Shown piece after piece: positions 41,846 through 50,080 of a DNA stretch of 64,000 nt. The DNA comes from UBA1479 sp002706405 (lineage in GTDB: Bacteria > Pseudomonadota > Alphaproteobacteria > Rhodospirillales > Casp-alpha2), in the NCBI GenBank assembly GCA_963972255.1, contig CAXATO010000011.1:116514-180513 (forward strand). Reading direction: 5' to 3'. Under the pieces are notes generated by a model, which searched no databases, was not told the origin of the DNA, and saw nothing but the letters and a program-made list of their open reading frames with translations. The position numbers were made by a program, and so were the translations under genes. Each line of letters opens with the position of its first letter. Positions within the stretch are counted from its first letter, which is position 1.

Positions 41846-42571
41846 TCAACGGGGCAGCTTCAGACGTTTAATCTCTTTCTTTGTAAGCTGTCGCTTGTTG
41901 TTGGCATAGACGCCGGAACGACCGTATAGCCGTCCTCGCGCTAGGGATGACAACCCTGCGCTCAAGACAACATCGACGAAAGGCAGTTCCGAAGACTCCT
42001 GTTCCAGGGAGACTTCCCACCAAGCTCCGTCATCCAAAAGGTGGAACTGATGCCGAGCGTCGCGTTCAACCATTCGCTTGCGCAGTTCTGCAAGCCATTC
42101 CGCTTGGAGGGCCTTCCGCTTCATGCGGTGGGTTTTCTGTTGTTTGTTGCGGCGAAGTATCCCTGATGCTGGATCTACCCAGAACTCGAATATCGATTCT
42201 TCCAATGGTGTTGGGCCGCCCCAGCGCAAGAGGACGTAAACTTGATCGTTGCGTTTCGAAACGCCCTCGTACGCGACAAAGTCGGCAATGTGATCTCGAA
42301 CATGCTGCTGCACGGTCGATGTGACACGAAGGTTAGCGCAGACCTCCGACCACACCTTGTTCCAGGGACGTCCGACCTGGCGGCCAAAGTAGCGCCGAAG
42401 CGGTGCCAGGTTCTCGTTGAGCATCTTGCGGACGCCGGACTCGGACGCCGCACGCTTCATGCCGACCGCGTTCCGCGCCAGTTCGAGGTCACGCAAGGCG
42501 CGCCCCTTGCGCGCGCCGTGACCGCCCAGGCGTGGGCGCTGGACGATCACTTTGGCAATGTCATTACGCAT
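41846..42571 (-). CDS. Uncharacterised protein at the right end of the Tn7-like element
   Basis: 241 residues from ATG 42571, chosen for its GGAGGCAGGAGTC leader; the frame is open to 42742. The N-terminus is basic (VQRPRLGGHGARKGRALRD), the middle holds LAPLRRYFGRQVGRPWNKVWSE and CANLRVTSTVQQHVRDH, then a strand region and a basic C-terminus. I recall similar uncharacterised proteins in many bacteria but cannot name a family. A decayed copy lies at 29313-29690 in the corresponding place of the neighbouring island, so the gene seems to travel with the right end. Confidence 0.65.
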   Translation of the reverse strand: MRNDIAKVIVQRPRLGGHGARKGRALRDLELARNAVGMKRAASESGVRKMLNENLAPLRRYFGRQVGRPWNKVWSEVCANLRVTSTVQQHVRDHIADFVAYEGVSKRNDQVYVLLRWGGPTPLEESIFEFWVDPASGILRRNKQQKTHRMKRKALQAEWLAELRKRMVERDARHQFHLLDDGAWWEVSLEQESSELPFVDVVLSAGLSSLARGRLYGRSGVYANNKRQLTKKEIKRLKLPR

Positions 42572-42829
42572 GACTCCTGCCTCCAGATTGATTTGAATTT
42601 TGGAGAGCAAACGACAAACACGAAAAGCGCGGCCTAGCTTTGCTGTCGCGCTTTGGTCTCCGCGGGTGGCCGCGGCTATGTGAGGTATGATTGTCGCTTG
42701 CGCATTAGATACTGGATGCAGCGCACTGTTGCAAGCAGCCACAAGGTCAAAGGCGCATCGTTGACAGAAACCGAGGGAAACTTGCGTGCGACTCTGCGAG
42801 AAACGGTGGGTGTTCTTAAAACCTAGATG

Positions 42830-42906
42830 CTGGTTTTTAAAATTTACAACCCGTTTTTAAAAAACAGAGTCGTTTCCTACAACAATAAGCTATTGAATTT
42901 CTTGTC
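42830..42906 (-). repeat. Tn7-type right end
   Basis: On the minus strand: unit GACAAGAAATTCAATAGCTT (42906-42887), then TGTAGGAAACGAC and TTTTTTAAAAACGGG. The distance from GACAA to TGTAGG is 25 bases, the same as from the second unit of copies 2 and 3. The motifs TGTAGGAA and TTTTAAAAA are shared with the left ends. The outer bases toward the tRNA (AGAAAGTTGG on the plus strand) do not give the expected ACA. 42572-42829 holds nothing else recognisable. Confidence 0.65.
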
Positions 42907-42913
42907 AGAAAGT

Positions 42914-42990
42914 TGGCTGGGGCGCCAGGATTCGAACCTGGGAATGCCGGTACCAAAAACCGGTGTGTTAAGCCACTTCACCACGCCCCA
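42914..42990 (-). tRNA. tRNA-Gln (anticodon UUG)
   Basis: 77 bases including an encoded CCA. Acceptor stem TGGGGCG with CGCCCCA, anticodon arm CCGGT-TT-TTG-GT-ACCGG, and T-arm CCAGG-TTCGAAT-CCTGG. The 3' end faces the transposon, seven bases from its outermost TnsB-like site. Confidence 0.95.
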
Positions 42991-43090
42991 ATCGCCGTGG
43001 GCCCGCCGTTAAAGACGGGCCGACTTCTTAGACCATCTCTTGGCCCTGGGCAAGGGATGCTGGCTTCGGAAGCCGGAGTTCCGACGGAGC

Positions 43091-43981
43091 TCAGGTGAGG
43101 CGTTCGGCGGGCGGCGCCAGGCGGCCGGGGGCAATCCACCAGTCCGGTTCCGCGTCATACAGCCGGGCCGCGGCGGCAAGGGCCGCCTCCGCCGTCTCAT
43201 AAAGAGCGAAACAGGTTCCGCCCGATCCGGACATGCGGGTCAGCAGGGGGGCGTCCGTCGCCTCGAGAGCGGCCAGCACCTTGGCGACCGGCGGGCAATA
43301 GGCGCAGGCGGCTTCGGTCAGGCCGTTGCCGCGGGCTTTCAGCAGATAGGCGAGATGGGCCGCGTCGATGGGCGTTTCCCGGAACCGGTCCGCGGCCTGG
43401 AACCCGCCGGTCCGCGCCTTGAACACGGCCGGGGTCGAGACCGGCACCTTGGCGTTGACCAGGAGCAGGGGCGCCGGGGGCAGGGGCGGGGCGGCCTCGA
43501 TCTCGTCGCCGATGCCGCCGATGAAGGCGGCCCGGCCGACCCAGCACACGGGCACGTCGGCGCCCAGTTCCAGCGCCAGGGCGCGTATCTCCGCTTCCGC
43601 CATCTCGACACCCCAGACCCGGCACAGCGCCTTCAGCGCCGCCGCCGCGTCGGCCGACCCGCCGCCGATGCCCGACGCCACGGGCAGGCGCTTTTCCAGG
43701 ACCAGATGGGCGCCGGCGTCGATTCCGGCCAGATCACGCAGGCGCCTGGCCGCGCGCAGCACGAGGTTGTCGGTCTCGTCGGCCAGGTCCTTGGCGAAGG
43801 GGCCGCGCACGGTCAGCGTCAACGAGCCGTCGGCCGCCGCCCGGGCCTTGATCGCATCGCCCACGTCGGCGAAGGCGATCAGGCTGTCGAGCAGGTGATA
43901 GCCGTCATCCCGCTTCCCCGTGACATGGAGGTACAGGTTCAGCTTGGCCGGGGCCGCCACGGTAACGATGGCGTCGGCCAC
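43091..43981 (-). CDS. ispE: 4-diphosphocytidyl-2-C-methyl-D-erythritol kinase
   Basis: 296 residues from GTG 43981, right after the stop of the TPR gene. GHMP kinase motifs: APAKLNLYLHVTGKRDDGYH near the N-terminus (parts), and the ATP-binding LPVASGIGGGSADAAA. It phosphorylates CDP-ME in the MEP route to isoprenoids. Cytoplasmic. Ends near the tRNA-Gln gene. Confidence 0.95.
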   Translation of the reverse strand: MADAIVTVAAPAKLNLYLHVTGKRDDGYHLLDSLIAFADVGDAIKARAAADGSLTLTVRGPFAKDLADETDNLVLRAARRLRDLAGIDAGAHLVLEKRLPVASGIGGGSADAAAALKALCRVWGVEMAEAEIRALALELGADVPVCWVGRAAFIGGIGDEIEAAPPLPPAPLLLVNAKVPVSTPAVFKARTGGFQAADRFRETPIDAAHLAYLLKARGNGLTEAACAYCPPVAKVLAALEATDAPLLTRMSGSGGTCFALYETAEAALAAAARLYDAEPDWWIAPGRLAPPAERLT

Positions 43982-45682
43982 CTACAGGCCTTTGTCCAGC
44001 TTGGCCTTGATCTTGGGGATCAGGTCTTTGTCCGGGTCCAGGGACAGGGAGCGCTTCCACTGGAACTGCGCTTCCAACTTGCGCCCGACCTTCCAGTAGG
44101 CATCGCCCAGATGATCGTTGATGACCGGATCCTGGGGCCGCAATTCCACGGCGCGTTCCAATTCGACCACCGCCTTGTCGAACTGATTCTGGCGGTAATA
44201 AGCCCAGCCCAGGCTGTCGGCGATGAAGCCGTCGTTGGGGGCCAAGGACACGGCCTTCTTGATCATGTCCGTGGCGCGGTCGATCTGCTGGCCCTGGTCG
44301 ATCCAGGTGTAGCCCAGATAGTTCAGCACATAGGGCTGGTCCGGGCGCAGGTCGAGGGCCTTCAACAGGTCCTTTTCCGATTTCTTCCACTGCTTGGCCC
44401 GCTCGAAGGCGATGCCGCGGGCGTAAAAGAGGCTCCAGTGATGGCCCTGCGGCTCCTTCACGCGCTCGATCGCCGCCGAATAGGCTTTGGCCGCCTGCGG
44501 ATATTTTTCCATGCGCCGGTAGACGTCGCCCAGATGGAGGTGCGGGTCGGGCAGGTCGGGGCGCAGCTTGGCCAGCTTGTTCAGGCGTTTGACCGCCGTG
44601 TCCGTGCGCTCCAGGTCGCCCAGCAGGGCCGCGGCCTGAAGTTGGGCGCTCCAGCCATAGGCGGAGGCGGCGTCGACGCCGTCATATTCCGTGACGGCTT
44701 TTTCCAGGCGGTCGTCCGATTGCAGGACGTCGGCCAAGATGAACCGCGCAACGGGGAAATCGGATTTCAGGTAAAGGGCCATCTGGATCAGCGCGATCGC
44801 CGTTTCATGGGCGTTCTGGCGGCGCAGGGACGAGCCGATGTCGTACAGCGCCTCGGCCGCGCCATCGCGCGCGTTCTTGATCGCCAGCGGCGGCTTCTTG
44901 CCGGCCTCGATGCGCTTCATCGCCGTATCCATGAGCCGCGAGACGGGATGTTCACTGAGATAAAGGTTATAGATGGCCTTGGCGCGCTCGGTGTCGCCGG
45001 CGCGCTCCAACAGGGCCCCCAGAAGATGCGTCACCCGGGACGACGGCGGCGACTGCCGCTCGATGACGCCGGTCAGAAGCTTGCCTGCTTCGTCGGTCTT
45101 GCCGACCAGCTGCAGGATCAGCGCCTCGTGGATTTCCACCAGGTTCTCGATCCCCTTCTTGTCCTCCAGCGGCTTCAGGGCGGCGAGTGCGTCCTCGGCC
45201 TTGCCCTGGCCGTACAGGCACCAGGCGATCAAAAGCGGCTTGGTGAAGATCGACAACCCTTCGTCCGGCAGCGTCCTCAGCATCGCTTCCGCGTCCTTGA
45301 AGCGCTTGTGCTTCATGTGGTCGATGGCGACGGTCAACTGGGCGATGGTCTGGTCCGGGGCTTCCTTCAGGTAATCGCGGGCCAGGGCGACGGCCGTTTC
45401 CACGCGGCCTTCGACCAGGTTCACGATGAAGGTCTGGCGCAGCAGGCCGGGGGTGGCCGGGCGTTGCTTCAAGGCGGCGCCGTAGAAATCCGCGGCCGAC
45501 CCCAGATCACCCTCGCGCTGGGCCTGTCGGCCGGCGAGATAATTGCCGATGAAGGTATTGGCGCTTAAGTGCCCCTTGGTATCGGGTTTTGCGTCTGCGG
45601 TGCCGGCGGACACGGCCAAGGCGGTGACGGCACAGAACAGTCCGGCAACGAAGGAACGGCGAAGGCGACGGGATGGGGTCAC
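43982..45682 (-). CDS. Secreted TPR-repeat protein
   Basis: 566 residues from GTG 45682, with a signal peptide (AGLFCAVTALAVSAGTADA). The rest is TPR units, including YLAGRQAQREGDLGSAADFYGAAL, DYLKEAPDQTIAQLTVA and the highly conserved C-terminal set (LDLRPDQPYVLNYLGYTWIDQG, SLGWAYYRQNQFDKAVVELERAVELRPQDP in parts). Widespread in Alphaproteobacteria; no fixed function. Directly upstream of ispE on the same strand, as a two-gene unit. Confidence 0.9.
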   Translation of the reverse strand: MTPSRRLRRSFVAGLFCAVTALAVSAGTADAKPDTKGHLSANTFIGNYLAGRQAQREGDLGSAADFYGAALKQRPATPGLLRQTFIVNLVEGRVETAVALARDYLKEAPDQTIAQLTVAIDHMKHKRFKDAEAMLRTLPDEGLSIFTKPLLIAWCLYGQGKAEDALAALKPLEDKKGIENLVEIHEALILQLVGKTDEAGKLLTGVIERQSPPSSRVTHLLGALLERAGDTERAKAIYNLYLSEHPVSRLMDTAMKRIEAGKKPPLAIKNARDGAAEALYDIGSSLRRQNAHETAIALIQMALYLKSDFPVARFILADVLQSDDRLEKAVTEYDGVDAASAYGWSAQLQAAALLGDLERTDTAVKRLNKLAKLRPDLPDPHLHLGDVYRRMEKYPQAAKAYSAAIERVKEPQGHHWSLFYARGIAFERAKQWKKSEKDLLKALDLRPDQPYVLNYLGYTWIDQGQQIDRATDMIKKAVSLAPNDGFIADSLGWAYYRQNQFDKAVVELERAVELRPQDPVINDHLGDAYWKVGRKLEAQFQWKRSLSLDPDKDLIPKIKAKLDKGL

Positions 45683-45830
45683 GGGCGGTCTCGAACCTCA
45701 GGATCAATGGGGACAGGCGGTAACCGGAGAGCAGTCTAACCGACGCCGGACCGGGCCGCCATATCTCGCGGCCTTATATCTTGTCGCCGAAACCTTTGGC
45801 GAAAAAAGGGCAGCCGCGCATAATGCGGCC

Positions 45831-46082
45831 ATGACGATTCCGCGATCCTCCCGGCCCCTGGTCCTGGCGTCTTTGGAAAACGACGACGGCACGCGCTGCG
45901 TCGATCTGTTCCGCCGCGCCGACGGCACCCATGGCTTCGAAGAATATCGCCGCGACCCGGAAGACCCGCGCGGATGGTCCGGGGCGGCGGGTTTCAGCGC
46001 CCGCGTTTTCGACGACGAAAATGCCGCCCGCACGGCGGCCCAAAGCGCCGTTAAATGGCTGTCTGCCGCGCCTTCGGGCTGA
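45831..46082 (+). CDS. Small conserved hypothetical protein
   Basis: 83 residues from ATG 45831. Contains RPLVLASLENDDGTRCVDLFRRADGTHGFEEYRRDPED (parts), with a C-terminal segment DDENAARTAAQSAVKWL. No signal peptide or helix pattern of a membrane protein. It resembles small alphaproteobacterial proteins of unknown function with a two-layer fold, divergent from the TPR gene. Function not assigned. Confidence 0.65.
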   Translation: MTIPRSSRPLVLASLENDDGTRCVDLFRRADGTHGFEEYRRDPEDPRGWSGAAGFSARVFDDENAARTAAQSAVKWLSAAPSG

Positions 46083-46313
46083 AAAAAATTCTTGTATTTC
46101 AGGGCATTCAAAAGTACGAATCGGGCCGTGATTATGCCCCAGCCGGTTTTGGCGGGCGGTGACCGGACCCTCAGGGTCCAAAACCCCAACCAACCCTAGG
46201 AAGCGTCGATCACCCGGGAAGCGCGGTTGCTTTTCCGGTTTTTCACCATGCCGTGCCGGTTGGGATCGCGCGATCCCACATGCCGCCGGCAATTAGTACG
46301 GGACTTTAAGTAC

Positions 46314-46517
46314 ATGACCACTGGAACGGTTAAATTCTTCAACCAGCAGAAGGGCTACGGCTTCATCACTCCGGAAGACGGCTCGAAGGACGTGTTCGTC
46401 CACATCACCGCCGTCGAACAATCCGGCATGTCCGGCCTGGCCGAAGGTCAGAAGGTGAGCTTCGAAGTCCAGAACGAAGCCCGCGGCCCCAAGGCCGTGG
46501 ACCTGCAGGAAGCTTGA
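46314..46517 (+). CDS. Cold-shock protein (CspA family)
   Basis: 67 residues from ATG 46314. RNA-binding motifs KGYGFITPE (RNP1) and DVFVHITAV (RNP2). Small single-domain OB fold that melts RNA structure in the cytoplasm. The 230-base leader before the start could allow cold control at the RNA level. A strong terminator follows at 46572. Confidence 0.93.
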   Translation: MTTGTVKFFNQQKGYGFITPEDGSKDVFVHITAVEQSGMSGLAEGQKVSFEVQNEARGPKAVDLQEA

Positions 46518-46571
46518 TCCGGAAGGATCCAGACTAGATCCAAGCTTCAACTGCGTTGAAGTACGGTTCCA

Positions 46572-46608
46572 GGGTCATCCTCCGCGAGGGGGGTGACCCT
46601 TTCCTTTT
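46572..46608 (+). terminator. Terminator after the cold-shock gene
   Basis: GGGTCATCCTCC pairs with GGGGGGTGACCC around a short GCGA loop, followed by TTTCCTTTT. Confidence 0.8.
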
Positions 46609-46708
46609 GGGGGTCGCTTTTGCGCCAGACCGGCGCTTTGCATTTTCGTGACGGTCGATCGTCGGCTACCATCCCGCCCGACTTCAGGGGACGGCGGGGG
46701 ACCATCGA

Positions 46709-47434
46709 TTGACCGGCTATATCTTCTTGCTGCTCGCGGGCATCGCCGCGGGAACGCTCAGCGGTGTCGTCGGCACGGGCGGCTCCATCGTGCTGATGCC
46801 GATCCTGGTTTATCAGTTCGGCCCGCAGCAGGCCGTGCCGATCATGGCCATCGCCGCCGTGCTGGGCAATATCGGCAAGGCCGTGGCCTGGTGGCGCGAG
46901 GTCGATTGGCGGGCCTTCTGGGCCTATGCCGTGCTCGGCGTGCCGGGGGCGGCGTTGGGCGCGCGGACCCTGCTGGTGCTGCCGCCGGCGGTGGTCGAAG
47001 TGGTGCTCGGCGGGTTTTTCCTGCTGATGATTCCCGGGCGGCGCTGGATGCAGGCCCGCGATATCCGCATCCGCTATTGGCATCTGGCGATCATCGGCGG
47101 GCTGATCGGCTATCTCAGCGGCATCGTGCTGTCGACCGGGCCGCTCAGCATTCCGGCGTTTCTGGCCATCGGCCTGACCAAGGGGGCCTTGATCTCGACC
47201 GAGGCGGCGGCGTCGCTGGCATTGATGATTTCCAAGGTCGCGACGTTCCAGCAGGCGGGGGCGCTGCCGGGGCCGATGATCCTGCAGGGGCTGATCGTCG
47301 GCGGATCGATGATGGTCGGCGCCTATCTGGGCAAGCGGGTGATGGCCCGCATCAGCCTGACGGTCTTCGAAAACGTGATGGATGTGATGCTGTTCTGCTC
47401 CGGCCTGGCCCTGTTGTGGACGGCGGTGAAATGA
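46709..47434 (+). CDS. TauE/SafE-family membrane transporter
   Basis: 241 residues from TTG 46709. About eight hydrophobic helices; FLLLAGIAAGTLSGVVGTGGSIVLMP carries the family motif (GxGGG-like) and a second half repeats it (IGGLIGYLSGIVLSTGPLSIPAFLA). Members export sulfite or sulfoacetate or other organic anions. Substrate unknown. Stands alone, with divergent gap to the sthA gene. Confidence 0.85.
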   Translation: MTGYIFLLLAGIAAGTLSGVVGTGGSIVLMPILVYQFGPQQAVPIMAIAAVLGNIGKAVAWWREVDWRAFWAYAVLGVPGAALGARTLLVLPPAVVEVVLGGFFLLMIPGRRWMQARDIRIRYWHLAIIGGLIGYLSGIVLSTGPLSIPAFLAIGLTKGALISTEAAASLALMISKVATFQQAGALPGPMILQGLIVGGSMMVGAYLGKRVMARISLTVFENVMDVMLFCSGLALLWTAVK

Positions 47435-47537
47435 CGGCGGGCGCCCCCTTCCGGCGGGCGGGCTGCAAAATCCAATGGACTCAAGCAGTTCCGGCCACTT
47501 AACCTGAGCCCCGTGGATGTCTGCCTCGGGGGATTTC

Positions 47538-48947
47538 ATGAGCAGCGACGACTACGATTACGACCTGTTCGTCATCGGCTCCGGCCCGGCGGGCCAGCGC
47601 GCGGCGGTGCAGGCGGCCAAGCTGGGCAAGCGGGTGGCGCTGGCCGAACGGCAGACCGTGGTCGGCGGGGTCTGCCTCAACACCGGCACGATCCCGTCGA
47701 AGACGCTGCGCGCCGCGACCATGCATTTCTCCGGCTACAACGAACGCAGCGTCTACGGCTCGTCCTATAAGGTGAAGCAGGAAGTCACCATGGCCGATCT
47801 TCTGGGCCGCGCCGACCATGTGCGCCAGATCGGCATCGACGTGACCCGCCACCAGATGCAGCGCAACGGCATCAAGATCATCGAGGCCGAGGCCGCGTTC
47901 CTCGACCCGCACCGCATCGAACTGCACCCCTGCGCCGGCGGCCCGCCGTCCCAGGTCACGGCGGCCAAGGTCGCCATCGCCGTCGGCACGACGACGACCC
48001 GCGACGATAACATCGCCTTCGACGGCAAACACATCTTCACCTCGGACGATATCCTGGACCTGCACAGCCTGCCGAAAAGCCTGACCGTGATCGGTGCCGG
48101 GGTGATCGGCATCGAATACGCGACCATCTTCGCGACGCTGGGCGTGCGGGTCACGGTGATCGACAAGCGCCTGCGCATCCTGCCCTTCGTGGACGAGGAA
48201 ATCATCGACACCCTGGTCCACCTCATGCGCCAGGAACGGGTCACCCTGCGCATGGGCGAGGAAGTCTCCGGCATCGACCTGGTCGACGGTGACCAGGGCC
48301 AGAAGGTTCATATCGAATTGAAAAGCGGCAAGCATATCACTTGCGAAACCGTGCTCTATTCCATCGGCCGGACCGGGGCGACGGACACGCTCAACCTGGA
48401 TGCGGCGGGCGTTAAGGCCGATCCGCGCGGGCGCATCACCGTTAACGCCAGTTACCAGACCGAGGTCGATCACATCTACGCGGTCGGCGACGTCATCGGC
48501 TTTCCCTCGCTCGCCTCGACCTCCATGGAGCAGGGCCGGCTTGCCGCCTGTCATGCCTTCGGCGTCGAGGCCCGCAGCTTCCCCGACCTCTTGCCCTACG
48601 GCATCTATACGATCCCGGAAATTTCCGTGGTCGGGAAGAACGAACAGGAACTGACCGAGGCCGAAATCCCCTACGAGGTCGGCCGCGCCGCCTACAAGGA
48701 AATCGCCCGCGGCCAGATCGTCGGCGATCAGGCGGGTCTGCTGAAACTTCTGTTCGATCCGCAGTCGCGGAAGCTTCTGGGGGTGCACATCATCGGCGAC
48801 GGGGCCTGCGAGATGATCCACATCGGCCAGGCGGTGATGTCGCTGGGCGGCACCATGGATTACCTGATCGACACGGTCTTCAATTACCCGACCTTCGCCG
48901 AATGCTACAAGACGGCGGCCTTCGACGGGATCAATCGGATCGGGTGA
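47538..48947 (+). CDS. sthA: Soluble pyridine nucleotide transhydrogenase
   Basis: 469 residues from ATG 47538. FAD-binding IGSGPAGQRAAVQAAKLG; GGVCLNTGTIPSKTLR has one cysteine rather than the CxxxxC disulfide of dihydrolipoamide dehydrogenases, the mark of SthA. NAD-binding VIGAGVIGIEYATIFATLG, then AVGDVIGFPSLASTSMEQGRLA and the dimerisation domain. Transfers hydride between NADPH and NAD in the cytoplasm. Confidence 0.93.
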   Translation: MSSDDYDYDLFVIGSGPAGQRAAVQAAKLGKRVALAERQTVVGGVCLNTGTIPSKTLRAATMHFSGYNERSVYGSSYKVKQEVTMADLLGRADHVRQIGIDVTRHQMQRNGIKIIEAEAAFLDPHRIELHPCAGGPPSQVTAAKVAIAVGTTTTRDDNIAFDGKHIFTSDDILDLHSLPKSLTVIGAGVIGIEYATIFATLGVRVTVIDKRLRILPFVDEEIIDTLVHLMRQERVTLRMGEEVSGIDLVDGDQGQKVHIELKSGKHITCETVLYSIGRTGATDTLNLDAAGVKADPRGRITVNASYQTEVDHIYAVGDVIGFPSLASTSMEQGRLAACHAFGVEARSFPDLLPYGIYTIPEISVVGKNEQELTEAEIPYEVGRAAYKEIARGQIVGDQAGLLKLLFDPQSRKLLGVHIIGDGACEMIHIGQAVMSLGGTMDYLIDTVFNYPTFAECYKTAAFDGINRIG

Positions 48948-49014
48948 GCGGGGGCGCTGGGGGGGATCGGGTTAGGCCCGCTTTTGACCCAGGCGGTCAT
49001 AAAAACTAATTAAA

Positions 49015-49500
49015 TTAACTCATCAACTGACCGCAAAGAGCAACAAAGGCAACGATATTAATTTCAGCCCGCAGCCACCGGTCACCATCCGTTGGGAGGC
49101 AGATTAATACCGGTTCGTTAGGCTTTGAAAAATCCCAATTGAACCCTGACGAATGCAATATCTTATTTGTAAGTGGTCGAAATCCTAATGGCTCACTTGA
49201 ACCATCCTTTTTACACACAATGCCGAAATTTAGATTTCGCGATTGTGAAAGATATCCTTGGATATCTTCTGCATCGTCCAAGAGCCTTAGATGCATCGCT
49301 AGCTCCAGGGCTGCTCGTTCGGCCCGAGAACGGGAAATCTCGAAACAAATCTTGTCCAAAAATTTCCACTCACCATGGAACTTTTCATCGCGCAAGGACG
49401 TCAATTGGTGCTGCGAAAACGCAAATGTCAGAATTATTGCGCAGTTCTCATGTGCTAACTGAGTGATCTGAAGAGCTTGAGTATGCATGGTTTGATCCAA
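49015..49500 (-). CDS. Uncharacterised 161-residue protein in an AT-rich patch
   Basis: 161 residues from ATG 49500. Helical N-terminal part (ITQLAHENCAIILTFAFSQHQLTSLRDEKFH in parts), DDAEDIQGYLSQSRNLNFGI, and a C-terminal strand region. Codon and base use is clearly more AT-rich than its neighbours (plus-strand region 48.98-49.65 kb), so recent transfer is likely. No mobile gene is seen beside it. It could act on its own, or be a remnant of a toxin or immunity cassette; there is no motif for either. Confidence 0.55.
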   Translation of the reverse strand: MDQTMHTQALQITQLAHENCAIILTFAFSQHQLTSLRDEKFHGEWKFLDKICFEISRSRAERAALELAMHLRLLDDAEDIQGYLSQSRNLNFGIVCKKDGSSEPLGFRPLTNKILHSSGFNWDFSKPNEPVLICLPTDGDRWLRAEINIVAFVALCGQLMS

Positions 49501-49680
49501 TGCGCAGGAACCATTGATACAGCATACGTATCGCTGCAGAGCTTATCAAAGATGCTGCTCATTGGTGTGGGTAAATGTCCATTCCTGGCTAAAATGAAGA
49601 CACGCGCCAACAACCCGTCACAGGGCTCCAGATCTAAATTTACGAAAAACAGGCGGCGGGGTTGAGCCGGCGTCGGCCGG

Positions 49681-49887
49681 TCAGACTTCCTTGACCCCGG
49701 CGATGACGAAGCCCTGGCTGGCCGGATAGCGGCGTTCCGCGCGGCGGCGGGCGTCGTTTTCGTCGGTGCCCGAGAACTCGATGAAATGGGTGTCGGCCCA
49801 TTCGTCCTTGAACACCCTATGGCTGCCGCCGGCTTTCAAGGCGTCGACAACGGCGCTGTTGTAGATTTCAAATTCAAACATAGGCAT
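49681..49887 (-). CDS. Small conserved hypothetical protein
   Basis: 68 residues from ATG 49887: FEFEIYNSAVVDALKAGG, HFIEFSGTDENDARRRAERRYPASQGF. The pattern of two strands and two helices with DENDA resembles short proteins of other Alphaproteobacteria with unknown function. No signal peptide. Confidence 0.6.
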   Translation of the reverse strand: MPMFEFEIYNSAVVDALKAGGSHRVFKDEWADTHFIEFSGTDENDARRRAERRYPASQGFVIAGVKEV

Positions 49888-50080
49888 GTCCCGATCTCAT
49901 CCATCTCGTGGGCAGCCCCTTTTCCCGATCGGCGCCGCAGCGCCGGATCGGACCCGGTCTGGGCCGGGCTTTTGGTGGGGCTTGCTTATGGCGCCTATGT
50001 ACGCTGCCGCGGTCGCGGCGGCAGTGACCCGGGTCACATGACGCGGACCGGTGGCGGCCCGGGGCGGCGGCTTTGATGGC

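Larger units (their letters stand above)
29797..42906. mobile_element. Tn7-like transposon with defence-type cargo
   Basis: Bounded left by a TGT-GACAAT type end and right by an inverted TnsB-like end next to tRNA-Gln. It carries tniQ, tnsA, tnsB and tnsC on the minus strand plus vsr, a cytosine methyltransferase gene, a dual GHKL ATPase gene and a receiver-domain gene. TnsA together with a DDE TnsB predicts cut-and-paste transposition, TnsC the ATP-dependent target complex, and TniQ the target choice. Position at the tRNA 3' end suggests TniQ-guided insertion there. No target-site duplication was found, and the outermost right bases do not read ACA, so the exact right border is uncertain by a few bases. 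Confidence 0.75.

Noticed and set aside
29797..42906. CRISPR-associated transposon
   Set aside because: No cas genes, no repeat-spacer array and no guide-type repeat near the ends were found; TniQ alone does not show CRISPR guidance.
43040..45568. 842-codon open plus-strand frame across ispE and the TPR gene
   Set aside because: High-GC antisense frame; the two minus-strand genes have clear family motifs throughout.
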